A stretch of 64,000 bases of DNA from Pirellula sp. (GTDB lineage Bacteria; Planctomycetota; Planctomycetia; Pirellulales; Lacipirellulaceae): assembly GCA_013822725.1 (NCBI GenBank), contig PNKX01000011.1, positions 115,914-179,913 on the forward strand, in the 5' to 3' direction. Below, piece after piece: positions 1 through 8,132 of the stretch; the stretch's first letter is position 1, and each line of letters begins with the position of its first letter. The notes beneath the pieces were generated by a model. That model was not told where the DNA came from, searched no databases, and saw only the letters and a program-made list of their open reading frames with translations. The translations under genes were made by a program, and so were the position numbers.

Positions 1-191
1 TCGGCCCCAAGCCGGGCCAATTCGTCGGCCACATGGACTACGAACGGACAGTGATTGCACATAAACATCACCAGCAGCGCCGGCTTGCCCGCAAAGTCGG
101 CGAGCGCCACCTCGCGGCCATCCACATTCATCAACTTGAAGTCGGGCGCCGCCGTGCCGAGGGGCAACATCGTGCTGGGAGTCCGAGCCAT
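1..191 (-). CDS. Thioredoxin-like redoxin, N-terminal part (runs off left edge)
   Basis: Only the first 63 codons are in the window; the ATG is at 191 and the reading frame is open to position 1. The translation begins 'MARTPSTMLPLGTAAPDFKL', a typical AhpC/TSA-redoxin opening, and continues to 'LLVMFMCNHCPFVVH', where the cysteine pair of 'CNHC' occupies the redox-active position after the first beta strand. Members of this family are cytoplasmic thiol-dependent reductases or peroxidase-like proteins. The C-terminal half, with the cis-proline, is outside the window, so the subfamily cannot be decided. The thioredoxin gene at 639 is divergent from it. Confidence 0.8.
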   Translation of the reverse strand, partial: MARTPSTMLPLGTAAPDFKLMNVDGREVALADFAGKPALLVMFMCNHCPFVVHVADELARLGA

Positions 192-381
192 CGCAATTCT
201 CCAATCTCTTTTGATTAATCGAGCGGCCCCGTATCGAGCGCCGAACCAAGAGTATCGAACAACCCACCGCCGTCGACAACCGCCCCAATCCCGCCGCGAG
301 CCAGAGGCAACGCCTATCACACCAATCGCCCGATTGTCTGAACCAATCGCCGCGGCCAACCGTCTGAGGAAACAGGAAAAC

Positions 382-462
382 AGCCCGCGAATCACGCAAA
401 TCGCCGCGAATAAGAAACAGATCCCTGCCTTTCATTCGCGCCCATTCGCGTGATTCGCGGGC
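382..462. repeat. Inverted-repeat pair in a 447-bp gap
   Basis: The gap 192-638 between the redoxin and thioredoxin genes contains a left arm at 382-411 ('CCGCGAATCACGCAAAT...') and its imperfect reverse complement at 434-462 ('...GTGATTCGCGGG'). It is one of the paired 'word' repeats that recur in this window. Nothing else recognisable is seen in the gap except the ribosome-binding site of the next gene. Confidence 0.7.
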
Positions 463-638
463 TCTCCCCCCACTGCCATTCGTTGACAGTCCCCGCCACT
501 CCCCAGATAATCGCGGATCAGCGAAAACAGCCTGAATTGAACCAACGCACTGGCCAATCCGTACACTGGCCAGTGAAATATCGAGATCATCACACTGAGC
601 CGTTGCCAGCCGACGGCCACGAGGAACCGGAGGAAACC

Positions 639-965
639 ATGGGCGCCATCCAAGAAATCACCGACGTCAACTTCGACAGCGAAGTGCTCCAATCCGCTCA
701 ACCTGTGCTGGTCGACTTCTGGGCGCCCTGGTGCGGCCCATGCCGTCAGATTGCTCCGCTGATCGAGCAGCTCGCCGGCGAGAACTCCGGTTCGGCCAAG
801 GTCGTGAAGCTCAACGTCGACGACGCGCCGCAAAGCGCTCAAAGCTACGGCGTCAGCAGCATTCCGACCCTGATGGTCTTCAAAGGCGGCGAAGTCGTCG
901 ACCGCTTCGTCGGCGTCCAACCGAAGACCCGCCTGCAACAAGCAATCGACTCGGCGAAGGGTTAA
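639..965 (+). CDS. trxA: Thioredoxin
   Basis: A 108-residue thioredoxin, the usual length of the family. It reduces disulfides in cytoplasmic proteins using electrons from thioredoxin reductase. The active site 'WCGPC' is at residues 31-35, the buried Asp at 26 is in 'VLVDFWAPW', and the cis-proline lies in 'SSIPTLMVFKGG'. The frame is open upstream to 450, but ATG 639 is the natural start: it has 'GGAGGAAA' a few bases before it and gives a standard N-terminus. Transcription probably ends at the palindrome at 970-1002. Confidence 0.95.
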   Translation: MGAIQEITDVNFDSEVLQSAQPVLVDFWAPWCGPCRQIAPLIEQLAGENSGSAKVVKLNVDDAPQSAQSYGVSSIPTLMVFKGGEVVDRFVGVQPKTRLQQAIDSAKG

Positions 966-969
966 CCCC

Positions 970-1002
970 TTTAGCCCCCGGTTTAAAGAACCGGGGGCTA
1001 AA
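970..1002. repeat. Extragenic palindrome, family A copy 1 (terminator-like)
   Basis: Arms 'TTTAGCCCCCGGTT' and 'AACCGGGGGCTAAA' enclose a short loop just after trxA. A second pair, GTTAAC at 961-966 and 1004-1009, extends the symmetry. Closely related copies occur at 1401 and 1893, with the loop in the opposite orientation. It could end transcription, although no T-run follows. Confidence 0.8.
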
Positions 1003-1062
1003 CGTTAACTCCTGGCTTCCCGCAACGGGACCGACGCCAACCTCCCCCAATGCCATAACGCC

Positions 1063-1368
1063 ATGATCCACGTCATCGCCGCCATCGAACTCGCCCCAGG
1101 AACCCGCGAAAAGTTCCTCACCGAGTTCCATCGCATCATCGACATCGTCCGCGACGAAGACGGCTGCATCGAATACGGCCCCGCGATTGACGTGGCGACT
1201 AGCGTTTCTTCCGCACCCGTGCGTGAGAGCGTCGTCACCGTCGTCGAAAAATGGACGAACGTGGCGTCGCTCGAAGCCCACTTGAAGGCCCCGCACATGG
1301 ACAGCTACCGGTCGATGGTCAAAGACATCGTCCGCAGCGTCAACATCCAAGTGCTGGCCCCCGCGTAG
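1063..1368 (+). CDS. Antibiotic biosynthesis monooxygenase (ABM) domain protein, putative quinol monooxygenase
   Basis: A 101-residue single-domain protein. The opening 'MIHVIAAIELAPGTREKFL', the central 'DEDGCIEYGPAID' and the 'VVEKWTNVASLEAHLKAPHM' segment are the pattern of the dimeric alpha/beta-barrel ABM family (YgiN-like). Family members are cofactor-free quinol monooxygenases or small-molecule oxygenases, and the substrate cannot be read from the sequence. It stands alone between two family A palindromes. No strong ribosome-binding site is visible before the ATG. Confidence 0.8.
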   Translation: MIHVIAAIELAPGTREKFLTEFHRIIDIVRDEDGCIEYGPAIDVATSVSSAPVRESVVTVVEKWTNVASLEAHLKAPHMDSYRSMVKDIVRSVNIQVLAPA

Positions 1369-1400
1369 CGCAAGACGTCGACGTACCACAACGACCCATT

Positions 1401-1428
1401 TAGCCCCCGGTTCTTCAAACCGGGGGCA
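1401..1428. repeat. Extragenic palindrome, family A copy 2
   Basis: 'TAGCCCCCGG' and 'CCGGGGGC' arms around the loop 'TTCTTCAAA', in the 79-bp convergent gap between the ABM and glyoxalase-like genes. Compared with copy 1 the loop is inverted, so the element is in the opposite orientation. Confidence 0.75.
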
Positions 1429-1447
1429 CTTTCATGTGCCACCGCCG

Positions 1448-1846
1448 TCAATCAACAAACTCCCCAAACGCCACCCGATACCCGTTCAAATCCTCCACCA
1501 CCATCTCCCGCAGCCCATACGGCATCACGATCGGCGACTGCAAAACAACCGCGCCGCGACGCTGCAGATCCGCATACAAGCCGTCGACGTCGTCAACGTA
1601 CACGTAAGCGTCGAGTTCAATCTTCACGCGAACTCGCGGCGGCGACTTCTCTCGCCGGATCTGAAAATGGATCCACGCCCCCGGCCGTTTAACGATCGCG
1701 TAAACGCCCCCCGGCTCCTCCGGCGACGGCTGAAAAACGTCAGCCGGATCAAGCCCGAACCCCAACACGTCCCGATAATACTCCGCCGCCTCGCGTACGC
1801 TAGGAACCCCGAACACCGGCGACGCACTCCACTCACGCTGATTCAT
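1448..1846 (-). CDS. VOC-superfamily (glyoxalase/bleomycin-resistance-like) protein
   Basis: A 132-residue protein with the paired beta-alpha-beta-beta-beta layout of the vicinal-oxygen-chelate superfamily. The first module opens 'SPVFGVPSVREAAEYYRDV' followed by 'LGFGLD'. The second contains 'AYVYVDDVDGLYADLQRRG' and closes with 'VVEDLNGYRVAFGE', where the final Glu is the usual metal-ligand position. Members are metal-dependent lyases, dioxygenases or binding proteins, and the substrate is not predictable. The gene is convergent with the ABM gene and flanked by family A palindromes. Confidence 0.8.
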   Translation of the reverse strand: MNQREWSASPVFGVPSVREAAEYYRDVLGFGLDPADVFQPSPEEPGGVYAIVKRPGAWIHFQIRREKSPPRVRVKIELDAYVYVDDVDGLYADLQRRGAVVLQSPIVMPYGLREMVVEDLNGYRVAFGEFVD

Positions 1847-1892
1847 GCGAAGTCTCCCGAACCCGCCAAGCGGCTAAACAACAAGACCCTCT

Positions 1893-1918
1893 TAGCCCCC
1901 GGTTCTTCAAACCGGGGG
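1893..1918. repeat. Extragenic palindrome, family A copy 3
   Basis: Same arms and loop as the copy at 1401 ('TAGCCCCCGG', 'TTCTTCAAA', 'CCGGGGG'), lying between the glyoxalase-like gene and the zinc-ribbon gene. Confidence 0.75.
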
Positions 1919-1935
1919 TTGTCGTTGCGACATAC

Positions 1936-2277
1936 TCACTTGCGTCGGTGCGCCCCGCACGCGACACAATAAATAGCACGAGGTGTGCGATAAGGCTTAC
2001 CGCAGGCTTCGCAACGCGGACCAAACTGATTCACGCGATGGTGCCACAAAGCATCCGCATTCGTTTCACGGTAGCCGGTGAGTTGCTCGTAAACCCGCAA
2101 TGCTTCCTGGCCATACCCATTCGCTCGGGCAACAGCTAACGAGCATCCGTGCTCCTGGCGATACTTTTGTATTTGCTGAATCGCATTGAACAGGTGCGGC
2201 GCCACGATCTCCCATTCGCTCTTTTCCAACATTGGGATATCAGCACGACACCGCCAGCAATACATCGTTCGAGCCAT
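1936..2277 (-). CDS. Small double zinc-ribbon protein of unknown function
   Basis: A 113-residue protein starting at ATG 2277. It has an N-terminal 'CWRC' knuckle at residues 7-10 and a C-terminal ribbon built from 'CEACG' and 'CVACG'. Between them lies a mostly helical 60-residue segment with 'NAIQQIQKYRQEHG'. The two CxxC pairs at the C-terminus would bind one zinc; the N-terminal pair may need a partner. No enzymatic motif is visible and I do not recognise a named family. The C-terminus is basic ('CGAHRRK'), compatible with nucleic-acid or ribosome binding, but that is only a possibility. Confidence 0.6.
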   Translation of the reverse strand: MARTMYCWRCRADIPMLEKSEWEIVAPHLFNAIQQIQKYRQEHGCSLAVARANGYGQEALRVYEQLTGYRETNADALWHHRVNQFGPRCEACGKPYRTPRAIYCVACGAHRRK

Positions 2278-2548
2278 GCTATCGCGTACCTCGCCAATCG
2301 CTCATCCAAAACCCGAATAACGCCCTTTATACATCCTCTGCCTTCTGGGCTCTTCCTTTGCGCCTCTGCGAGAAACACATTCTCCTCAGCCCACATATTG
2401 AAAATGGCCACCGAATCTAATACTATACAATTGACCACATCCGTTCTTTGACAACTAACCGCACCGCACGCCGCGCGATGAGCCAATCGTCGCGACTGCG
2501 CCGCCCCGCCGAGCGACAGAGACTAGGGTCTTTACCCCATCGGTTCGT

Positions 2549-2599
2549 CCATGTCGGCCAAATCGATTTGGCCGACATGGCCGAGTTGGCCGATTAGCG
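2549..2599. promoter_or_regulatory. 32-bp perfect palindrome followed by TGGCCGA direct repeats
   Basis: Positions 2549-2580 form a perfect palindrome with half-site 'CATGTCGGCCAAATCG'. The right half continues into direct repeats of 'TTGGCCGA', 'ATGGCCGA' and 'TTGGCCGA'. The same architecture occurs at 33941-33998 with TGTCTGCC in place of TGTCGGCC. It lies about 370 bp before the coiled-coil gene. An operator or DNA-binding array is the natural reading, but no regulator is identified. Confidence 0.55.
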
Positions 2600-2645
2600 A
2601 TCTCGACAGCAAGAACAGCAAATTCCGCCCCTCCAAGTCAGCGAA

Positions 2646-2772
2646 TTCTGTCGCGACAGAACGTTTTTGTCGCCCCAAATTCGATACTTAAACCACTGAC
2701 GTAAAAGCACTTAGCCTTCTGTCGCCAAAAATCGCTCCACGACCAATCGACGACAGAACGCGACAGATTGGA
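2646..2772. promoter_or_regulatory. Cluster of TTCTGTCG / CGACAGAA half-sites
   Basis: Positions 2646-2661 form the perfect 16-bp palindrome 'TTCTGTCGCGACAGAA'. Further half-sites follow: 'TTTTGTCG' near 2664, 'TTCTGTCG' at about 2717, and 'CGACAGAACGCGACAG' at about 2751-2766. The recurrence of one 8-mer in both orientations within 130 bp suggests a multi-site operator for an unknown regulator, probably acting on the gene at 2964. Confidence 0.45.
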
Positions 2773-2963
2773 AGGGTCCGCCATCAGCACCGACGCTTGC
2801 CAACGCCGCTAGCACGCCGCCGGCAAAATCTCATTCCAGGCAATTCCGCCAAACTTTGCCGGCTCGGCGCGCCGATCGTTCCTACTAGGCAATCTTTGCG
2901 GGTTGTAGGGGTCGTACGCCCTTGCGCCCCGCGACAACTCAGCAGCGCACTTTCGATCTCTTC

Positions 2964-4745
2964 ATGGCCAGCGACCGACACGACCAGAGCGACGACGAGC
3001 CCCGCGAGCAGCCGCTCCGCGAGATGCGGCTCGACGCCCCTCACCCCGTCCGCCGGGCCGGCGGCGAGGCTCGGCCGCGGTCTGGCGTCATGGCCATGGC
3101 CGGCGCCTCCGACGAGATGGTCGGCGCCGAACAAGCGACCGAAAAAGCATTCGACGACGCCGATCCGCAACTCGAAGCGGTTCCGGAGATCGACGCCGAC
3201 GCCCTCCCTGCTTGGCTAGGGATCGAGGCCGACGACGCTCCCCTCACCGGTTCGCCGACGATGCTAGCCCAGCATGCGGCCAATCTCGCCCAACGGCTCC
3301 AAGGTCGCCTCTCCGAAGTCGACCGCCGCGAAGCCCGACTCAATTCGCAGGAAGCGGAGTTCGACTCCCGCATCCGCAACGCCCGGCTCTGGATCGACCA
3401 ACGCGAAACCGAACTCGCGGAGCTGCAAGATCGGCTCGAAAAGTGGGACGAAGATCTCACCGAGCGTCAAAGCATCGCGGCCTCGCAGCTCGAGGAAGCC
3501 GATGAGCTGATGCAGCGGCTCAAGGAGCTCGGCGAGCGCGAGCGGAAAATCGCCACGCGCGAGATGGAACTGGAGCTCGGCGTCACCGAGCAGCAGACGA
3601 AGATCGACGCCCTCGACTTCGAAACGGCCGGCTGCCGGACGCGACAGCTGGAACTCGACGACGCCCGGCAGAAGTTCGAAAAACGCCAACGCGAGCTCGA
3701 CTCGCGCGAAGCGAAGCTCTACGTCGAACACGAGCGGGCGAGCCATGAACGGCTGGCGCTCGATGCTCGCCAAAAGGAACTCGACGCCCGCGAAACGCGC
3801 GTTATCACGCAAGAAGCGAGCCTCGCTGACTGCGAGCGCCGGCTGGCCGAAACGGCCGGCGAACTCGAGTTCAAGCGTGCCGAGTTGCATCAACTCCGCA
3901 CCTCAGCCGAAGAGCGAGCGTCGGCCCTTGTGGCCGACGAACGCCGCCTAGAATTCCGCCAACGCGAAATCGAAACGGCCCTCAAGCGGTTCGAACGGCT
4001 CGGCATCGTCGAGCAGCGGATCGCCGAGGTCCAGCAGCAGGCCGATCAGGTGGCGATGCGCAGCGGCTACCTCGACCACGCCGAGACGATGCTCGCCGAG
4101 CGGCAACTGCAGCTCAGCGAGCAACAGCGCGAGTTGCAACACGACCAGCTGGCGTTTGAGAACCAGGTGACGCGGGAGCGGCGTTCATTGGTGGCCGAAG
4201 GCGAATCGGTTCGCACCGCCGCCGAGGAGCAAACCCGCGCCCTGCAACGACGCGAAGCGGAGCTCGACAAGCGCGAACAAGCGCTGGAGCAAGTTGCCGA
4301 GCAGCTTCGCCATACGCAACGCGAGGCGTTGGAATTGCGACTCGCCACGGAAGAAACCTGGCTGCAGCTGCAAGGCGTCCTCGCGCCCGCAACGCTTGCG
4401 CGGTCGGTTGCCCAGATCCGCGGCCGGCTAACCGAGCAGTTCCAGCTCACCAGCGACGAACTCAAACGCCGCCGCGGCGACCTGGAAACGGCCCGGCTCG
4501 AAATCACCGAGCAGTTCAACGCCCTGCAACAGCAGCGGCAGGAACTCGATCGCTGGGCGCAGAGCCGCGACAAAGACATCGAGAACCGTGCGGCCCATCT
4601 GGTCGCCCGCGAGCAGGAACTCGACGCCCAGGAGCGGGCCTACCAGCAGGAAGCCCAGCGCTGGAACCACCAGCGCACCGAGTACCAGCAGGAAATCCAG
4701 CGGCTGCTCGCCGAAATCCGCGGCTTGTTCCGCACCGCGGCATAG
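2964..4745 (+). CDS. Long coiled-coil protein of unknown function
   Basis: About 593 residues from ATG 2964; the frame is open to a TTG at 2922, but the ATG gives a cleaner start. Residues 1-90 are acidic and probably disordered. From about residue 95 to the end the protein is an almost unbroken heptad-rich coiled coil dominated by Glu, Arg, Gln, Leu and Ala. It has recurring 'ERQRELDSREAKL'-style units ('RRELDSREAKL', 'ARQKELDARE', 'RREAELDKREQALEQ'). There is no signal peptide, membrane segment or catalytic motif. Such proteins usually act as scaffolds or SMC/kinesin-like rods; no specific role can be assigned. The region upstream carries two palindrome arrays that may control it. Confidence 0.8.
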   Translation: MASDRHDQSDDEPREQPLREMRLDAPHPVRRAGGEARPRSGVMAMAGASDEMVGAEQATEKAFDDADPQLEAVPEIDADALPAWLGIEADDAPLTGSPTMLAQHAANLAQRLQGRLSEVDRREARLNSQEAEFDSRIRNARLWIDQRETELAELQDRLEKWDEDLTERQSIAASQLEEADELMQRLKELGERERKIATREMELELGVTEQQTKIDALDFETAGCRTRQLELDDARQKFEKRQRELDSREAKLYVEHERASHERLALDARQKELDARETRVITQEASLADCERRLAETAGELEFKRAELHQLRTSAEERASALVADERRLEFRQREIETALKRFERLGIVEQRIAEVQQQADQVAMRSGYLDHAETMLAERQLQLSEQQRELQHDQLAFENQVTRERRSLVAEGESVRTAAEEQTRALQRREAELDKREQALEQVAEQLRHTQREALELRLATEETWLQLQGVLAPATLARSVAQIRGRLTEQFQLTSDELKRRRGDLETARLEITEQFNALQQQRQELDRWAQSRDKDIENRAAHLVAREQELDAQERAYQQEAQRWNHQRTEYQQEIQRLLAEIRGLFRTAA

Positions 4746-4756
4746 CGGCACGCCTA

Positions 4757-4843
4757 TAGCCCCTGGCTCCGCCAGGGGGTAGCACAACGCGCGATAACGC
4801 CGACCGAAAGGGCAACCAACCCCCTGGCGGAGCCAGGGGCTAA
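4757..4843. repeat. Family B palindrome pair (inverted)
   Basis: 'TAGCCCCTGGCTCCGCCAG' at 4757 and its reverse complement ending '...GGAGCCAGGGGCTA' at 4843 face each other in the convergent gap between the coiled-coil and glycine-rich genes. Each copy is itself a hairpin, and the two together can form a longer stem. Related copies are at 32951-33037. Confidence 0.75.
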
Positions 4844-4850
4844 AAGGATA

Positions 4851-5870
4851 CTAAGCACCCTTGGTCTCGACGGCCTCTTCCTCAGCAGGAGCTTCGGCAG
4901 CCGGAACGGCCGGGTTCGAAGAATCGATCTTTTCTTCGGTCGCTTCTTCCTCAGTCGCCTTCGCGTCGTCGGCTTCCTCGGAAGCCTTCTTCTCTTGCTC
5001 GCTCGCAGGAACTTCGTCGCCGGGAGACGTCACCGCTTCTTCAAAGACTTCCTTCGCCTGCTCTTCGCCTGGCATGGGGAAGTCGCGCGGCACGACCTCT
5101 CGGCCAGCCGTCACCTCGCGAGATTCGTTCACGATCGCCATCGCGGTCTGAATCTCGTCACGGCTGAAGTACGGCTCGCGAACGATGCTCCGCGCGGTGC
5201 CGGTCAGCTTCTGGCTCAGCTCTTGGAAGCTAACTTCACTGTTCATGTTCCAAATGGCCGCCTGAGCAGCGCCGGTAGGCAGATCGCCATTGGCATAGGC
5301 CGCGATGACCTCGATCACGGCCGGGTCTTTGATCACGTTTTCAATCGGTACGATCGCATAGGGCTTGCTCGACGAAGGCTCGCGCAAGCCATGGTCCATG
5401 CAGAGCAACGGCACGTCGATGCGTACCGTCTTTTCCGGAGGAATGCTGAAGCCACCGCGACCGCCGCCACCCCCACCGCGACCGCCGCCGCCACCCCCGC
5501 CTCGACCACCGCCACCGCCCCCACCGCCGCCGCCAACGCTTTGCTGACCGCCGCCCATGCCGCCGCCACCCATACCGCCGCCCATGCCGCCGCCCATACC
5601 GCCCATCTGAGCGAGGGGGACGCCAATGAACGCGTCAGGAATAATTACCGACATCGGCTGGTCGGTTTTGTTCTGCATGATGATCCGGCCACGCTTCGAG
5701 CTCTTTGCGACGAAGGTAGCGTCAACCGAGCCCGACTTCATCGCGTCGAACAGGTCGACCGATTGTGGAGGAGGACTCGGAGCGCCTTCGCCGCGAGCGA
5801 CGCCAAGCGGAGCGGCGACCTCAACGGCCAAAAACAGCAGAGCAAACCACGACGCAGCGGAGCGTTTCAT
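4851..5870 (-). CDS. Secreted glycine/arginine-rich protein with acidic tail, unknown function
   Basis: 339 residues from ATG 5870. The first 26 residues, 'MKRSAASWFALLFLAVEVAA...', form a signal peptide. A first globular part (about 30-85, 'SVDATFVAKSSKRGRIIMQN') is interrupted by a low-complexity insert of about 60 residues. The insert is made of 'GGMGGGMGGG' then 'GGGGRGGGG' repeats. After it comes 'IPPEKTVRIDVPLLCMDHGL' and a second globular part containing 'IAAYANGDLPTGAAQAAIWN'. The last 80 residues are very acidic (Glu/Ala/Pro). The layout resembles planctomycete exported proteins whose two halves form one domain around a flexible insert. No catalytic motif is evident. Confidence 0.8.
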   Translation of the reverse strand: MKRSAASWFALLFLAVEVAAPLGVARGEGAPSPPPQSVDLFDAMKSGSVDATFVAKSSKRGRIIMQNKTDQPMSVIIPDAFIGVPLAQMGGMGGGMGGGMGGGGMGGGQQSVGGGGGGGGGGRGGGGGGGRGGGGGGRGGFSIPPEKTVRIDVPLLCMDHGLREPSSSKPYAIVPIENVIKDPAVIEVIAAYANGDLPTGAAQAAIWNMNSEVSFQELSQKLTGTARSIVREPYFSRDEIQTAMAIVNESREVTAGREVVPRDFPMPGEEQAKEVFEEAVTSPGDEVPASEQEKKASEEADDAKATEEEATEEKIDSSNPAVPAAEAPAEEEAVETKGA

Positions 5871-6167
5871 AGCGATATTCACAGCGTGAAGGAAGGCAAC
5901 GCCGCCGAGCCGATTCGGGACCCTCCCGCGGACGCAGGGCGACCCCTCCAGCATAAACAACCGACCGGCGGAAATCCAAGGAAAACAGCCGACCGAGCCA
6001 ATCGAGCTGCTCGAAAATAGGGGCTGTAACCTGCCGCTTGCCTCGCCCGAGCCGCAATTCCCCGCGAATGCGGGGCGCCCTTCCCGGCCCCGGACGCCAT
6101 ACTTAGGGAAGTACGCCCGCCTGAGGCCTGCGTTCCTCGCCCCGCCCCCGACGATAAACCGCCGCTG

Positions 6168-7892
6168 GTGTCTACAACCGCCGCCAATTCCGCCCCACGT
6201 CGCCCGTGGATCGTCTCCCCCGCGTGGGACCTGTTCTACCTGGTCCTGACGCCGCTGCTGATCGTCCCCGCCGTCCTCGTCGCCGCTCGGCAATGGCTCC
6301 GGCCGGAAGAGATTTACCTCGCCGTCATCTCGTTCGCCTCCTTGGGTCATCACCTCCCCGGGTTCATGCGAGCCTACGGCGATCGCGAGCTGTTCGACCG
6401 CTTCCGTTGGCGTTTTCTGTTGGCGCCGCCGCTGATTTTCGCCCTGGCCCTGGTCTTTACCCCGCCGACTTCGGTCGCCCGGGCGCTCGACCTTCCCTGG
6501 ACTCATCTCCATGGGCTTGAGTTGATTCTCCTCGCCTGGGGAACCTGGCATGGCTTGATGCAGACCTACGGGTTCATGCGCATCTACGACATCCGCCGCG
6601 GCGAAAATGACCGGTACGTCGCCCGCCTCGACCACGCTCTCTGCCTGATGATCTTCGTCGCCGGCGTCGTCTTCAGCGACACGCGCATGTTCGGCGTCGC
6701 GAGCGCGATGTGGCAATGCGGGCTGCCGATTTTTGGCCCCGAAACGCTCGCGGTCGTTCGGTGGATTGTCGGCGGCCTCAGCGCCATGGTCGTTGGCCTC
6801 TACGCCGTTCATCTACTCGGGCGAGCCTGGCAAGGCGCGCCGATCAACTGGATCAAGCTCCTCCTCGTCGCTTCGACCGGCTGGTTCTACTGGTACTGCG
6901 GCCGACTGTCGACGAACCTGCTAATAGGCATCGCGATGTTCGAGATCTACCACGCCGTCCAGTACAACGCGATCGTCTGGATCTACAACCGCCGCTTGTT
7001 GGAGAAGGCGGGCGAGCGCTTCGGCCCGCTCGGCTTTCTATTCCGTGACCGGGCGACAATGCTCGGCGTCTACCTCGCCGCCATCGCCGCCTACAGCTCG
7101 ATTCGCTTCGTTACTGCCACAGCGGGCGACCGCATGTTTAGCGGCGATCTCGACAACGCCCGTCAGTGGCTGATCGCCGCATTCGTCACGTCGTCGTTCC
7201 TCCATTTCTACTATGACGGCTTCATCTGGAAGGTCAGCGAACGGAAGACGCAAGACAACCTGATCGACGTCCCGGCCCCGTCTTTTGATCGCTTCGTGCC
7301 CAGCTTCATTCATGCCGGCAAGTGGGCTACCCTGCTGGCCATCGTGGCGATGTTACTCGGCTCCGAGCGGATGTACGCTTCCGGCGGTGCTCGGCAGCAG
7401 GCGATGCTGGTCGCGATGACTAAGTTGACGCCGAGCGTCCCCGAGGCCCGGGCGATTGCCGCCCAGCTGGATAGCGCCGACGCCGACGCACAATATCAAC
7501 GAGGGTTGGCCGCACTTCAGCGCGGCGATGCAGCCGTGGCCCTCGGGCCGCTTCGCGCCGCAATCAAACTCGACCCGCAGCACTTGCTCGCCCACCTGCA
7601 GTTAGGCGACGCCCTCCTGGCCCTCAACCAGCCGGCGGCCGCGACCGAGATCTACCGGCAGGCGATGGCGTTGCAGCCAGACGTTCCTGAAGCCCGCGTC
7701 GCCTTGGCCGAGGCGCTCCTCAAATCAGACCGACTTGACGAAGCCGAAAAAACGCTCCGTGAGGGGCTGGCTCGCTCGCCGGACTCAGCGGAATTGAATC
7801 TCACGCTCGCGATTCTTCTGGAATCAACGGGCAAATCGGCTGAAGCCGATGCCTATAGGCGGCGAGCCCAAGAGCTTGGACTGAGCCGTTGA
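6168..7892 (+). CDS. Polytopic membrane protein with C-terminal TPR repeats
   Basis: 574 residues from a GTG start. About ten hydrophobic segments span residues 18-420. Several conserved His residues lie in or next to them ('SLGHHLPGFMRAYGDRELF', 'WGTWHGLMQTYGFMRIYD', 'EIYHAVQYNAIVWIYNRRL', 'SSFLHFYYDGFIWK'). Repeated His/Tyr motifs in membrane helices suggest a metal- or heme-binding or lipid-modifying function, which is inference. From about residue 455 to the end there are three tetratricopeptide repeats ('ADAQYQRGLAALQRGDAAVA', 'LLAHLQLGDALLALNQ', 'PEARVALAEALLKSDRLDEA'). It stands alone, divergent from the glycine-rich protein gene. Confidence 0.75.
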   Translation: MSTTAANSAPRRPWIVSPAWDLFYLVLTPLLIVPAVLVAARQWLRPEEIYLAVISFASLGHHLPGFMRAYGDRELFDRFRWRFLLAPPLIFALALVFTPPTSVARALDLPWTHLHGLELILLAWGTWHGLMQTYGFMRIYDIRRGENDRYVARLDHALCLMIFVAGVVFSDTRMFGVASAMWQCGLPIFGPETLAVVRWIVGGLSAMVVGLYAVHLLGRAWQGAPINWIKLLLVASTGWFYWYCGRLSTNLLIGIAMFEIYHAVQYNAIVWIYNRRLLEKAGERFGPLGFLFRDRATMLGVYLAAIAAYSSIRFVTATAGDRMFSGDLDNARQWLIAAFVTSSFLHFYYDGFIWKVSERKTQDNLIDVPAPSFDRFVPSFIHAGKWATLLAIVAMLLGSERMYASGGARQQAMLVAMTKLTPSVPEARAIAAQLDSADADAQYQRGLAALQRGDAAVALGPLRAAIKLDPQHLLAHLQLGDALLALNQPAAATEIYRQAMALQPDVPEARVALAEALLKSDRLDEAEKTLREGLARSPDSAELNLTLAILLESTGKSAEADAYRRRAQELGLSR

Positions 7893-8132
7893 TTTCGCCA
7901 GTCTGACGTCGCCGTCGGGCGACGCGAAGCCCTTGTCTGGTTAATGTGGAAGTCCGTTGGCGCCCATTCCACCATACAAATGGTGGCATTTCTCGGAGAC
8001 GCTGTGTACTCTGGTCGCATACGTTTGAACCAAGCCAATGACCTTAACAAGCGCTTCTGTGATCAAGTTTGTCTAACGTTCGCCGTAGCTTTGCTCCGCG
8101 GCGTTGACTGCACATCATTGAGATACTCCCAC

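Larger units (their letters stand above)
2278..2963. other. 686-bp intergenic region rich in palindromes
   Basis: No convincing gene. Position 2348-2411 carries a single-copy 'word' repeat ('TTTGCGCCTCTGCGAGAAA' ... 'GAAAATGGCCACC') that recurs at 33746-33804. Positions 2549-2599 and 2646-2772 carry the two palindromic arrays described separately. The remainder, 2780-2963, shows nothing recognisable apart from sequence leading into the coiled-coil gene. Confidence 0.6.

Noticed and set aside
4851..6812. Long minus-strand frame extending the glycine-rich protein upstream of 5870
   Set aside because: The upstream part is antisense to the membrane/TPR gene; the signal peptide at ATG 5870 marks the true start.
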